Shown: in pieces, positions 40,331-48,514 of the stretch
Layout: each line of letters begins with the position of its first letter
Position numbering within the stretch: position 1 is the stretch's first letter
Source: Candidatus Omnitrophota bacterium
GTDB lineage: Bacteria > Omnitrophota > Gorgyraeia > Gygaellales > Profunditerraquicolaceae
Reading direction: 5' to 3'
DNA: 58,702 nt
NCBI GenBank assembly: GCA_028717885.1
Contig: JAQUMX010000008.1
Span: forward strand, 1 to 58,702
Translations under genes and position numbers: made by a program
Notes under the pieces: model-generated
Told to the model about the DNA's origin: nothing
The model's input: only the letters and a program-made list of their open reading frames with translations
The model's database searches: none

Positions 40331-41551
40331 TTATTCTATTTTTCCGTTTTGGCAGACCTGAGCGTACTTTTTAGCGCTTTCTCTGATAGTACGGCCGTAA
40401 GTTTGATAGTCCACTTCAATCAGCCCGAAACGCGGGCCGAAGCCCTTATCCCATTCAAAATTATCGATTAGCGACCAATATAAATATCCGGTTACCTTTA
40501 CGCCCTGCTGAATTGCCGAAGCAACACTCTTAAGGTGTCCCCGGATAAATTCCCAACGCATATTATCATCGTCGATACAAATGCCGTTTTCCGTAATAAT
40601 TACGGGGAGATCGTATTTTTTTAATTTAAGCAATAAATCATAAAGCCCTTGCGGATAAATATCCCAACCCAGGGAATTTTTCGGCAAGGGGTGGTGGTTT
40701 TGGTTACAGGTGTCCGTAAAAAAACTCCATGGCCACCAACTGTGCAGCTCAACGAGGCTGCGCGAATAATAATTAATCCCGATATAGTCCAGGGCCTTAT
40801 TTCTAAGCAACGCCTCGAGAAAACCGAAATTAAAAAGTTTATTCCTCAATTTTACCGCTAATTTATCTCTAAGCGAAGAGGTGCAAGGAACAAAAGACTG
40901 CATATGATTGGCAAAACTCACTAGAGGTGCCGCTAAATTATTCCGGCGGTAAATTTCATGGATTGCCCGGTAAGAAGCTATATGCGCTGCGATCAAATTA
41001 CTTTCAGCCTGCTTTGATTTAAACAAGGATTTTTCCTGCGGCGGCCAGGCGCCGGAGATAAAACCATGGTAAAGATACACCTGCGGCTCATTGATCGTCA
41101 TCCAAAAACGCACCTGCGGCCCTAAGGCCTCGACGATATAGCGCACATAACGCAAAAAATATTCTTTTGAGCGGCGGTTACGCCATCCGCCTTTTTTAGA
41201 AAACCAGAGCGGATTGGTAAAATGATGCAGGGTAACCAACGGCTCAAGCCGGTAATCCTTCAGGCAGGAAAGTACTCTTTTATAATGCTCTACTTCTTTT
41301 GCGTCGAATTTGCCTTCTTCGGGCTCGATCCTGCTCCATTCGATAGATAAACGGTGGGCATTATGATTGAGTTCTTTGGCTAAAGCGAAATCGGTTTCGA
41401 AAAGTTCGTAGTGGCGGCAGGCAAGGCCGGAGGAGTCCTTTAAACCAATTCGTTTTTCCCACTCCCACCAGTCACAGTAGGAATTTTGGCCTTCTACCTG
41501 ATAAGCGGAAGTAGCTGCACCCCAGAGGAAATTATCGGGAAACTGCGTCAT
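40331..41551 (-). CDS. Glycoside hydrolase family 1 (beta-glucosidase/galactosidase type)
   Basis: I start this 406-aa protein at MTQFPDNFLWGAATSAYQVE (41551); the longer frame upstream lies in a terminator. The acid/base Glu is in FWMTINEPQVY near residue 164 and the nucleophile Glu in VIITENGICIDDD near 337. HRLSIEWSRIEPEEGKFD is also family-typical. It hydrolyses beta-glycosides; no transporter partner is adjacent. Its promoter (41562-41590) predicts a start of transcription only a few bases before ATG, so the mRNA may be nearly leaderless. It lies 1 nt before the patatin fusion gene. Confidence 0.93.
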   Translation of the reverse strand: MTQFPDNFLWGAATSAYQVEGQNSYCDWWEWEKRIGLKDSSGLACRHYELFETDFALAKELNHNAHRLSIEWSRIEPEEGKFDAKEVEHYKRVLSCLKDYRLEPLVTLHHFTNPLWFSKKGGWRNRRSKEYFLRYVRYIVEALGPQVRFWMTINEPQVYLYHGFISGAWPPQEKSLFKSKQAESNLIAAHIASYRAIHEIYRRNNLAAPLVSFANHMQSFVPCTSSLRDKLAVKLRNKLFNFGFLEALLRNKALDYIGINYYSRSLVELHSWWPWSFFTDTCNQNHHPLPKNSLGWDIYPQGLYDLLLKLKKYDLPVIITENGICIDDDNMRWEFIRGHLKSVASAIQQGVKVTGYLYWSLIDNFEWDKGFGPRFGLIEVDYQTYGRTIRESAKKYAQVCQNGKIE

Positions 41552-41561
41552 AATTACCGAT

Positions 41562-41590
41562 ATTATAACACTATAAATAAAAAATCCCAA
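41562..41590 (-). promoter_or_regulatory. Promoter of the GH1 gene, overlapping a terminator
   Basis: On the minus strand TTGGGA (41585-41590) and TATAAT (41562-41567) have a 17-nt spacer. The -35 box lies in the descending arm of the terminator hairpin of the riboswitch RNA. Confidence 0.55.
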
Positions 41591-41607
41591 CAAAATTAGT
41601 TGGGATT
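41573..41607 (-). terminator. Terminator of the c-di-GMP riboswitch RNA
   Basis: On the minus strand AATCCCAAC pairs with GTTGGGATT around TAATTTT and is followed by TTTTTATTTAT. It lies about 11 nt after the stem that encloses the riboswitch. Confidence 0.8.
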
Positions 41608-41617
41608 AATTAGGGAC

Positions 41618-41753
41618 GCCGATAAAGGCTTGCGGCTCGACCACTCGTCGGGCCGTCGCACCTTCGGCAACCCAGCTGCCCTATTACCGCGATGGTAACG
41701 TAGGCCTGTGGCTTTGTGTCCCCATCTTTCGAAGGGTTTACCTTTATCGGCAT
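41618..41753 (-). ncRNA. Cyclic di-GMP-I (GEMM-I) riboswitch RNA
   Basis: The minus strand reads GGTAAACCCTTCGAAAGATG, then GGGGACACAAAGCCACAGGC, CTACGTTACC and GGGCAGCTGGGTTGCCG. This matches the GEMM-I consensus, including the GNRA-like CGAAAG loop, its receptor, and the G at the position equivalent to G20 that favours c-di-GMP. The core is about 41660-41751. An 11-bp stem (41741-41751 with 41618-41628) encloses the core plus a second hairpin. Its own promoter lies before it and a terminator after it. The regulated gene, if any, is GH1. Confidence 0.88.
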
Positions 41754-41757
41754 TAAA

Positions 41758-41785
41758 AGTATACAACAAAAAAACCAAATTTCAA
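41758..41785 (-). promoter_or_regulatory. Promoter of the riboswitch RNA
   Basis: On the minus strand TTGAAA (41780-41785) and TATACT (41758-41763) are 16 nt apart, placing the RNA start near 41752, right at the enclosing stem. Confidence 0.65.
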
Positions 41786-41795
41786 GGGCCAGCGG

Positions 41796-42248
41796 TTATC
41801 TTTTTTGCGTCTTTAAGTACTGTTCCAACGCAGCCCATGTAACCGGACCAACCTTGCCGTCAGCCGTAAGGTTGTGTGCCTTTTGAAATTCTTCAATGGC
41901 CTTCTTGGTCATCGGGCCTTTTTTCCCATCTACTGCCCCGGTGTAAAAACCGGCATTTTTCAATGCAGTCTGGATCTCTTCAGTACTCGGCTTATAAGGG
42001 CCTGACGGCGGCAAAGCTTCTAAAGCCGGCGTAGTCGGCGTAGTTGTTGCTTGTACTGAAGCTGCGGGCATTTTGGTTTCTATGGGTTTTACTTCCGCTG
42101 CCATAGGCTTTACCTCAGTGCTGACCGTGCCTAAAGATTCGATAGACATCGGCGCCTGCATTTCTTCAAGCGGCTGCTGCTTCTTGCCGCATCCTAAAAA
42201 ATAAAAACTTAACGCTAAAACTAAAGCAATTAAACAATATTTCCTCAT
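41796..42248 (-). CDS. Lipoprotein with peptidoglycan-binding domain (PG_binding_1)
   Basis: I start this 150-aa protein at MRKYCLIALVLALSFYFLGC (42248), which follows GGGGGTG by about 11 nt; the longer frame reads through a palindrome. Cys20 is the lipidation site. A Pro/Thr/Val-rich linker leads to a C-terminal PG_binding_1 domain: IQTALKNAGFYTGAVDGKKG, then KKAIEEFQKAHNLTADGKVG and VTWAALEQYL. It probably anchors the envelope to peptidoglycan. It sits directly upstream of the c-di-GMP riboswitch RNA and has its own promoter. Confidence 0.88.
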   Translation of the reverse strand: MRKYCLIALVLALSFYFLGCGKKQQPLEEMQAPMSIESLGTVSTEVKPMAAEVKPIETKMPAASVQATTTPTTPALEALPPSGPYKPSTEEIQTALKNAGFYTGAVDGKKGPMTKKAIEEFQKAHNLTADGKVGPVTWAALEQYLKTQKR

Positions 42249-42282
42249 TTCTCTTAATTCACCCCCTTTTACATACGGATGT

Positions 42283-42311
42283 ACACCGGCCTTTTCCGTA
42301 AGGCCGGGTGT
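42283..42311 (-). repeat. Dispersed palindromic repeat, copy 4
   Basis: On the minus strand ACACCCGGCC pairs with GGCCGGTGT around TTACGGAAAA. It is followed by ACATCCGTATGT, resembling the GCATCTGTATGC that follows the eno copies. It lies 35 nt before the lipoprotein start, within the leader. Confidence 0.7.
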
Positions 42312-42332
42312 GATCATTAAAATAATAAATTT

Positions 42333-42360
42333 ATTGTAATACTTTCCCCGGAAAAATCAA
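42333..42360 (-). promoter_or_regulatory. Promoter of the peptidoglycan-binding lipoprotein gene
   Basis: On the minus strand TTGATT (42355-42360) and TACAAT (42333-42338) have a 16-nt spacer. The transcript leader would include palindrome copy 4. Confidence 0.5.
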
Positions 42361-42368
42361 ACAAAATA

Positions 42369-42986
42369 TTATGATTTTACTGCTGCTTCCCTGCGGCAGC
42401 GCGGGCAAAGGATCTTTATCCGGTCAGGCCTGCGCAATTCCAGGTCGTCTTTGCGCGCAGGCTCGTTTTTTAAAGCCAGGTCCAAAACCCTTAAATAAAA
42501 GAGGAATAGCGCCGGATTAGAAAACGACATGGGCCCGATTTTTTCCGCCACCCAAGCATACTGGTCAAAAGGCACAATCGTTTCTCCGCAGCAATCGCAA
42601 AGTGCCAATTCTTTTTCCACTTCATTAGACAACGCTTCCCGATTCTCTGTAGTTGAAAAATCGTATTCCTGGGAAAGGATGATCCCTTTGTCAGTAATGC
42701 AATTTGCCTGGCATTGCCCGCAGAATATACAAATATCCCAATGCACAACAAGTTTTCTTTTTCCCTTGCCGTTAATTACCGAATCTTCGTATTCAATTGC
42801 CTTTGCCGGACAGACCTGTGCGCAGGCAGTGCACCCTACACAGTCCTCTTCATGAAAATAAGGCCTGCCGCGGAACCGCTCAAAAGCCTTATGAGGCTTA
42901 CGCGGGTAATCGGAAGTATACGGCCCTTTAACCAGGGCCTTAACCGCCTCCCTTAATTCTCTTAATTTAGGATAGCGCATTCTCAT
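42369..42986 (-). CDS. NuoI/MbhN-like two-cluster ferredoxin subunit with extra Cys pairs
   Basis: The 205-aa protein has two [4Fe-4S] motifs, CVGCTACAQVCPAKAI near 49-64 and CIFCGQCQANCITDKG near 86-101. Two CxxC pairs follow, CDCCGE near 138 and LCPRCRRE near 195, which may form a zinc or rubredoxin-like site not found in ordinary NuoI. It would pass electrons to the hydrogenase small subunit. ATG at 42980 is an alternative start with a better-spaced GCGAGG. It is the last gene of the hydrogenase operon and overlaps mrpG by 20 nt. Confidence 0.88.
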   Translation of the reverse strand: MRMRYPKLRELREAVKALVKGPYTSDYPRKPHKAFERFRGRPYFHEEDCVGCTACAQVCPAKAIEYEDSVINGKGKRKLVVHWDICIFCGQCQANCITDKGIILSQEYDFSTTENREALSNEVEKELALCDCCGETIVPFDQYAWVAEKIGPMSFSNPALFLFYLRVLDLALKNEPARKDDLELRRPDRIKILCPRCRREAAVKS

Positions 42987-43302
42987 CCTCGCTGTATTTA
43001 TCGCAAACGGATTTTTCCCAAAGCTTCACCCCTGATTTATGGGCGCTTCTTGCCAGCACGTGCGCAGAAACCGGGGCAGTTAAAACCAAAAAGACGATAC
43101 AAAGCAAAGCTTTTATCCCGGTGGCAGAAATCCCTTTATATAAAAATAAACCGAAAAGAATGCTTGATGTGCCGAGGGTCACGCATTTTATCGAAGAGTG
43201 CAGCCGGTTATAAAGGTCAGGAAACCTTAAAAGCCCGAGGCAACCAAAGAAATCAAAGGCCAAGCCAATACCGATAAAAACATATCCGATTATTTCATTC
43301 AT
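42967..43302 (-). CDS. Mrp/Mnh antiporter subunit G (MbhC-like)
   Basis: The 111-aa protein has three membrane segments and the MnhG/PhaG pattern GIGLAFDFFGCLGLLRFPDL, YNRLHSSIKCVTLGTSSILF and ALLCIVFLVLTAPVSAHVLA. Together with E and F it forms the Mrp cation module. Its start overlaps the MrpF stop by 8 nt. Confidence 0.92.
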   Translation of the reverse strand: MNEIIGYVFIGIGLAFDFFGCLGLLRFPDLYNRLHSSIKCVTLGTSSILFGLFLYKGISATGIKALLCIVFLVLTAPVSAHVLARSAHKSGVKLWEKSVCDKYSEDENALS

Positions 43303-43654
43303 CGAAACGCCTTCCTTCCAGATATTTCCCTAAAGTGAGAATAGAAATAAAACTCTGCAGCGCCCAGGCAATCCCGATATCGATATACCAATCCCTGCCC
43401 GTAGGAATACCTAAAATCGCGCAAAAGCCGATGATCAGGATCCCTAAAATATCCAAAGCCACGGCACGGTCGGCAGCGGTTGGGCCGCGCAATATCCTCC
43501 ATAGCGAGAATGATGCGGAAATTATCAGGATAAAAAAAGCATGCTTTAAAAAATCCGATTGCCAGGACAATAAAGACGGTAAGGGGTAGAAAAATACCAA
43601 CGCGAAACTTACGCCCAATGCTATCAGACCCAAAAACCACCTTAATCTTCTCAT
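43295..43654 (-). CDS. Mrp/Mnh antiporter subunit F (MbhB-like)
   Basis: The 119-aa protein carries the MrpF signature WRILRGPTAADRAVALDILG in the first cytoplasmic loop. Four hydrophobic stretches are visible; the first (LGLIALGVSFALVFF) is an extra N-terminal helix compared with the usual 85-95-aa MrpF. The ATG overlaps the MrpE stop by 4 nt. Confidence 0.9.
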   Translation of the reverse strand: MRRLRWFLGLIALGVSFALVFFYPLPSLLSWQSDFLKHAFFILIISASFSLWRILRGPTAADRAVALDILGILIIGFCAILGIPTGRDWYIDIGIAWALQSFISILTLGKYLEGRRFDE

Positions 43655-44145
43655 GGGAAAATCCTCATCAATACGCGTTCGAATTTACGTACGATTAATT
43701 CGGTAGCCTTCTCCACATCCTGCGCTTTTACATCCGACCAATGGATATAAAGGAACCCGTTTTCCTTATCGATATCCACGGTCATAGTCCCCGGCTTTAA
43801 GGTTAGGGAATTTGCCAAGAAAGTTAAGCCTACCTCCGACTTTAACTGCGTCTTGACTTTCACTATCCCCGGGTTGATCGGCAGGTCAGGATGTATTACC
43901 CTCCAGGCTCCGTCGAGATTTGCCTTAAAACATTCCCAGGCAAAAAGAATAATGTAATAAACGAACCAGAGATAGCGGGAGGGCTTTTTAAAAACTTGCG
44001 GGCTCTCGAGGAAGATATCCGCAGTGACGAAACAAACCAAAACGGCAATCAGTACACCCAAGAACAAATGCACGGGGTCTACTGACCAGCTAAGCAGCAG
44101 CCAGAGTAAAAAAGCCAGAATAAAAATGATTATTTTTACCTTCAT
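43651..44145 (-). CDS. Mrp/Mnh antiporter subunit E (MbhA-like)
   Basis: The 164-aa protein has an N-terminal hydrophobic part (IIIFILAFLLWLLLSWSVDP) and the conserved C-terminal domain LTFLANSLTLKPGTMTVDID followed by FLYIHWSDV. This is standard for MrpE. It lies 4 nt after the MrpD-like gene. Confidence 0.92.
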   Translation of the reverse strand: MKVKIIIFILAFLLWLLLSWSVDPVHLFLGVLIAVLVCFVTADIFLESPQVFKKPSRYLWFVYYIILFAWECFKANLDGAWRVIHPDLPINPGIVKVKTQLKSEVGLTFLANSLTLKPGTMTVDIDKENGFLYIHWSDVKAQDVEKATELIVRKFERVLMRIFP

Positions 44146-44149
44146 CGCT

Positions 44150-45598
44150 TTAGCGCATTAACACATTTGCCGCTGCCTGTAAATAAATCCTTAATCCCGG
44201 AAGCAGTACGCCTCCGGCTATTAAAGAAATTATTGCCAGGGCCACCAGCGAAAACTTCATAGTAAAAGGCACTGCTTTAACTTCGGCGATAGCCGCATTA
44301 AGCGAGCCTAAAAAAACAGTATTATAAAATTTCAAGTAATATACCAATGTCACAACGCTTACCAGCACAGCTACCAACGCAAAATTAAAATATCCGGCCT
44401 GCACTGCCGCAATAATAATAATCAGCTTGCTCCAAAACCCGCCTAAAGGCGGGATCCCAGAAATACTCATCGAAGCGACCAGGCTGCTAACCGAGGCTAC
44501 GGGAAGTTTATCATTTAAGCCGCCAAGTCCCTTTAGGCTGCGGGTATCGGTAGCATATTCTATCGTCCCGGCATTCAAAAAAAGCAATGATTTCAAAACT
44601 GCGTGGTTAAATAAATGTAAAAGTGCCCCGAAAATTGCCAAGGGACTGGCAATGCCTAAAGCAAAAATAATATAGCCTACCTGGCTGATGCTAGAATATG
44701 CGAACATCCTTTTAATATCATTCTGCGCCACTGCCAAAAACGCGCCGATGGCCATGGAAAGGATTCCTAATATCATCAAAACATAAAACAATTGCGCTGA
44801 GATACCTATGATATTAAAGAAAACCCTGGCTAAAGCATAAACCCCCAGCGTCTTGATAAAAACTCCGGACAATACCGCGGAAACCGGGCTGGGCGCCGAG
44901 GAATGCGCATCAGGCAGCCAGGCATGAAAAGGAACTATTGCCGCTTTTAGCCCGAACCCTGCCAGGAATAAAACAGAGATAAAATTAATCAGTATTCCCC
45001 GCGGCTTAGCAGCCAGGCTCAAAGCAATATCCGCCATATTCAGAGTAGAGGTATGGCTATAAAGCAAAGCGATCCCTAAAAGAACAAAAATCGAAGCAAG
45101 CGCACCCATAATCGCATATTTGAAGGCCGCTTCCAAATCTTCGGCTTGTGTGCCAAAAGCAACCAAGGCATACCCGGAAATCGAGGCTACCTCGATAAAA
45201 ATATAAAGGTTGAATAAATCACCGCTTAAAATTACCCCGTTCATTCCGGTGAGCATCATTAAAAATAAAGCGTGGAATTTCCATTTTTCCGTATACCTGC
45301 GCATGTAACTGATAGCATAGATCATTGCCAGAAAAGCGACTAAATTTACGGTCAGAAGCATAAATGCGCTTAAGCCATCCATTACTAATGCGATGCCTAT
45401 CGGAGGCGCCCAGCCGGATATATTATAGGTAAGCACACCCTGAGCAGCTACTTGTTTTAAGGAAAAACAGGCAAGCAAAAGTAAAAATAGGGCGGCCGTA
45501 TTAGCCAGGATGTCGCTTAAGGCTTTGAACCGCCTGGCTAAAAGCACGATCAGAAAAACACATGCTAAAGGAACAATCACGAATAATGCCAAATTCAT
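44150..45598 (-). CDS. Mrp/Mnh antiporter subunit D-like (MbhH-like) proton/ion channel
   Basis: The 482-aa protein has about 14 membrane segments and the complex I antiporter-type core: SVLFLAGFGLKAAIVPFHAW and then LPDAHSSAPSPVSAVLSGVF, with the channel Lys and Glu positions of NuoL/M/N and MrpD. FAYSSISQVGYIIFALG is also conserved. It is one of two large antiporter subunits in this operon. The ATG overlaps the MrpC stop by 4 nt. Confidence 0.93.
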   Translation of the reverse strand: MNLALFVIVPLACVFLIVLLARRFKALSDILANTAALFLLLLACFSLKQVAAQGVLTYNISGWAPPIGIALVMDGLSAFMLLTVNLVAFLAMIYAISYMRRYTEKWKFHALFLMMLTGMNGVILSGDLFNLYIFIEVASISGYALVAFGTQAEDLEAAFKYAIMGALASIFVLLGIALLYSHTSTLNMADIALSLAAKPRGILINFISVLFLAGFGLKAAIVPFHAWLPDAHSSAPSPVSAVLSGVFIKTLGVYALARVFFNIIGISAQLFYVLMILGILSMAIGAFLAVAQNDIKRMFAYSSISQVGYIIFALGIASPLAIFGALLHLFNHAVLKSLLFLNAGTIEYATDTRSLKGLGGLNDKLPVASVSSLVASMSISGIPPLGGFWSKLIIIIAAVQAGYFNFALVAVLVSVVTLVYYLKFYNTVFLGSLNAAIAEVKAVPFTMKFSLVALAIISLIAGGVLLPGLRIYLQAAANVLMR

Positions 45599-45933
45599 CC
45601 TTTTAATCTCCGGATCTTGGTAATATCGAAGGTCCCGTACTTTTCATAAACGCGTAACGCTAAACTCACCACAGTTACCATTACTGCCAGCCCCACCACA
45701 ATCGTGGTTAAAACCATTGCCTGCGGTAAGGGGTCAACGGTATTTATGAGCTCCTGTTCCGAGATAAGTATGGGTGCGCGGCCTTGCGTGCGGTAACCAA
45801 GAAGAATAAAAAACAGGTTCAGGGAATATTCTATAATCCCTAAACCAATCACGATTTTAATGATATTACGCTTACGCACCAGGCAATATAACCCCACACA
45901 GAAAAGCATAAAACATAAGAAATAAAGGCTCAT
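45595..45933 (-). CDS. Mrp/Mnh antiporter subunit C (NuoK-like, MbhG-like)
   Basis: The 112-aa protein has three membrane helices. The NuoK/MrpC-type motif is IVIGLGIIEYSLNLFFILLG, and DPLPQAMVLTTIVVGLAVMV is the classic MrpC/NuoK stretch with a buried Glu in the second helix. It overlaps MrpB and MrpD by 4 nt at each end. Confidence 0.93.
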   Translation of the reverse strand: MSLYFLCFMLFCVGLYCLVRKRNIIKIVIGLGIIEYSLNLFFILLGYRTQGRAPILISEQELINTVDPLPQAMVLTTIVVGLAVMVTVVSLALRVYEKYGTFDITKIRRLKG

Positions 45934-46340
45934 TGTTTATTTCCTTTTGCGGATTCTTTGATAAATAATACCAGCGTTAAAAATACTACGAATAGCCCTG
46001 CCCCTACCATCGTAGCAATGGCAATATCGCTTAGGAGCACTCCGGTAAAATGGTTTTTTGTGACCAGCCTGGAAAGAGCAATCACTAAAAAAGCAATTGC
46101 CCCGCAACTCATTAAGCATACGCTGTTAATTTGGCTGATTTTCTTTAGCACGGCATCCCTTCCAAAGGCAAGCACCAGGTGAATCAGGGAAAGCGCCATT
46201 ACTACACCGCCGGCAAAACCTCCGCCCGGAGCGATATGGCTCTGTAAAACTATATAAAAACCGTAAATCAAAATCAGCCCCACGGTCAATCTGGTAATGG
46301 TTTTTACAATCAGGCTCATTCCTGAAGGGTTATTTGTCAT
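45930..46340 (-). CDS. Mrp/Mnh antiporter subunit B (MbhF-like)
   Basis: The 136-aa protein has four membrane helices and the MnhB domain motif LQSHIAPGGGFAGGVVMALS. The N-terminal VKTITRLTVGLILIYGFYIV fits as well. It overlaps the MbhDE-like gene by 11 nt. Confidence 0.93.
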   Translation of the reverse strand: MTNNPSGMSLIVKTITRLTVGLILIYGFYIVLQSHIAPGGGFAGGVVMALSLIHLVLAFGRDAVLKKISQINSVCLMSCGAIAFLVIALSRLVTKNHFTGVLLSDIAIATMVGAGLFVVFLTLVLFIKESAKGNKQ

Positions 46341-46851
46341 GAGCTTTTCCTGTCTTCCTGGTAATTGCTAAAACAGCTATCACTGCAGTAAAAAGCACGG
46401 AGGCTTCTGCTAAGGCGTCGAACCTTCTAAAATTTAAGGTAATCGCAGTCACGATATTAGCTAATCCGCCCTGCGTTAAGCTATTGGCCAGATATTCCCG
46501 AGAAACTAACATTGTCGGCTGGCCGAAATTCGGCAGCTCTTTAAGCGCGAAATAACCAAAGGTAAGAAAAATCCCGATAAAAAGCAAAGTGGAAACCGTA
46601 TTAAAAAGCCAACGGCCGTCCCTGACCAGGGGCAGGTCTTTTTTGATGGTAGCGCGGATTAAAACTATAACCAGCAAGATCTCTACCACCAGCTGTGTAA
46701 TCGCCAGGTTCGGGGCTTTTAAAACCAAAAATGCAAGGCATAACCCTAAGCCTACTGCGCTTAAAGCGATAACGCTGGAAATCAAATCCTTGATCTCCAC
46801 AGCCATAATGCTGGCGCAAATCATAAAAATTAAAATCAAATGTAGTTCCAT
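46330..46851 (-). CDS. MbhD/MbhE-like fused subunit (DUF4040 + MrpA C-terminal type)
   Basis: The 173-aa protein has about five membrane helices. The first half is DUF4040/MbhD (AVEIKDLISSVIALSAVGLG, then APNLAITQLVVEILLVIVLI). The second half matches MbhE / MrpA C-terminal (IVTAITLNFRRFDALAEASV, then LFTAVIAVLAI). In Pyrococcus Mbh these are two genes; here they are one, as at the MrpA C-terminus. Confidence 0.87.
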   Translation of the reverse strand: MELHLILIFMICASIMAVEIKDLISSVIALSAVGLGLCLAFLVLKAPNLAITQLVVEILLVIVLIRATIKKDLPLVRDGRWLFNTVSTLLFIGIFLTFGYFALKELPNFGQPTMLVSREYLANSLTQGGLANIVTAITLNFRRFDALAEASVLFTAVIAVLAITRKTGKAHDK

Positions 46852-46858
46852 GGACTAA

Positions 46859-48514
46859 TTACCCGATTAGAATCAAAAATAGCCCCATCATCCCTAAAAG
46901 GATCCAGACCAGGTATGTGGGCAAAACACCGTTATGTAAAAACTGTAAAACTTTAGAAATTTTGAAAATTTTCCTGGATTGCTCGTAAAGATCAAAAGTG
47001 CCTGCTTGCGCTTTTTGATAAACCTTCTTTAAGAAAGGCATCTCCTGGACCGTATTATAAAAGTCTGTTCCCGTCACCATTGCCTCCTGCCCTTGTTCTT
47101 CAAGTTCTCCGCCGGAAAAAGTAGAATCTTCGCGGATATTGGATTTAACCTTTCCTGACCTAAAAAGCAAAGCACCTGTGAGAAGGCCGATTAAAATCAA
47201 TATCGTTGCCAAAACCGGGGACCAGTGGCCAGGCAAACTTGCCGCGTTAAGCTGGGCATAAACACTTAACACGGGAAAAATAAAGTATTTTAACGGCAGG
47301 ACAAAAGCAAAGATGCCGAAGATAATACAGATGACCGCAAGCACCAGGCAAGGAGCAAGCATGGTAAAGGAAACTTCTTTGATCTCTTTTGATTTCAGGG
47401 TGTTTAAGCGCTGCCCTAAAAACACCGCATGCAATGTTTTCATAAAAGTAGCTAAGGTAAGCGCAGAACCGAACATTGCCGCAATCAGGCAAAAGATGCT
47501 AATAATTTTCATACTGTAATCCGCAAATTGAAGGTTTTGGATCAGCCCCTGATAGATGAGCCATTTGGAAACAAACCCGTTAAAAGGCGGGATCCCGGAA
47601 ATAGAAAGGCTGGCAACCAAAAACGAAAAAAAAGTAAACGGCATTAAACTGCTTAAGCCGCCTAACTGATCAAGTTCGGCAGTCTTTGTACGGTACTCTA
47701 CGTTTCCCGCACTAAAAAACAGGCAGGATTTGTAAACCGTATGGTTCAACATATGGAATAACCCGCCGGCGATACCGATAGGATTGCCGGTACCGATTCC
47801 TAAAACCATGTAGCCGACCTGCGATACCGTGGAATAACCGAGGAGTTTTTTTAAATTCTGCTGCACCAAAGCCATCATTACCGCGGCAATAATAGTAATT
47901 GCCCCGATTATCATAAGTACCATAGCAACTGCCTTGCTCATCACGAATAAATTCAAAGAAAGGCGGCTCAAAAGATAGATTCCCAACAACTTGTCTAACG
48001 CGGAAGGCAAAAAAGCAGTCACCGGAATAGGAGCACTCTTAGCGCAATCCGGCACCCAGGAATGATATGGCATTGCTCCGGCCTTGGCAAAACAAGCGCT
48101 GGCAATACAAAAATAAGCCAGAATCAACGGCTCCTGGTTTAATTCCAGCCTGATTTTATCCAGCTGCATGGTCTGGGTAAAATAATAAATGATGCCGATA
48201 CCGAAAATCATCAGCGCATCTGTGCCGCCGACGATAACCAGGGATTTTTTCGCTGCTTGCGGAGCATCGCTGTCTCCCATATTGATCAAAAGATAAAGCA
48301 ATAACCCTAAAAACCCCCAGCAAACCAAAAGCACAACCAGGTTATTGGTAAGCACAACCCCTAAAGAAGCAAGCGCGGATAAAACTATATAGAAGTAATA
48401 AAGCACTAAATGCTTCCTACCTTTCATGAACTTCAAAGAATAGGAAATAGCCAGAATAAAGAATAACCCGATTGCACCGGCAATAAATGAATTTAAGGCA
48501 TCTAATTTAAACAT
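46859..48514 (-). CDS. NuoL/MrpA-like large antiporter subunit
   Basis: The 551-aa protein has about 14 membrane segments. FAKAGAMPYHSWVPDCAKSA and PIPVTAFLPSALDKLLGIYL hold the channel-type Lys/His region, and LLGYSTVSQVGYMVLGIGTG and LFHMLNHTVYKSCLFFSAGN are conserved in NuoL/MrpA/HyfB. A C-terminal amphipathic extension (EEQGQEAMVTGTDFYNTVQE) resembles the lateral arm region of NuoL. Having both this and the MrpD-like subunit suggests two ion channels. It overlaps the PhoU-like gene by 8 nt. Confidence 0.9.
   Translation of the reverse strand: MFKLDALNSFIAGAIGLFFILAISYSLKFMKGRKHLVLYYFYIVLSALASLGVVLTNNLVVLLVCWGFLGLLLYLLINMGDSDAPQAAKKSLVIVGGTDALMIFGIGIIYYFTQTMQLDKIRLELNQEPLILAYFCIASACFAKAGAMPYHSWVPDCAKSAPIPVTAFLPSALDKLLGIYLLSRLSLNLFVMSKAVAMVLMIIGAITIIAAVMMALVQQNLKKLLGYSTVSQVGYMVLGIGTGNPIGIAGGLFHMLNHTVYKSCLFFSAGNVEYRTKTAELDQLGGLSSLMPFTFFSFLVASLSISGIPPFNGFVSKWLIYQGLIQNLQFADYSMKIISIFCLIAAMFGSALTLATFMKTLHAVFLGQRLNTLKSKEIKEVSFTMLAPCLVLAVICIIFGIFAFVLPLKYFIFPVLSVYAQLNAASLPGHWSPVLATILILIGLLTGALLFRSGKVKSNIREDSTFSGGELEEQGQEAMVTGTDFYNTVQEMPFLKKVYQKAQAGTFDLYEQSRKIFKISKVLQFLHNGVLPTYLVWILLGMMGLFLILIG

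Noticed and set aside
41596-41778. 60-aa minus-strand open frame (MVFLLYTFNADKGKPF...)
   Set aside because: It lies over the c-di-GMP riboswitch core. The RNA motif match is far stronger than any protein evidence, and there is no ribosome-binding site.
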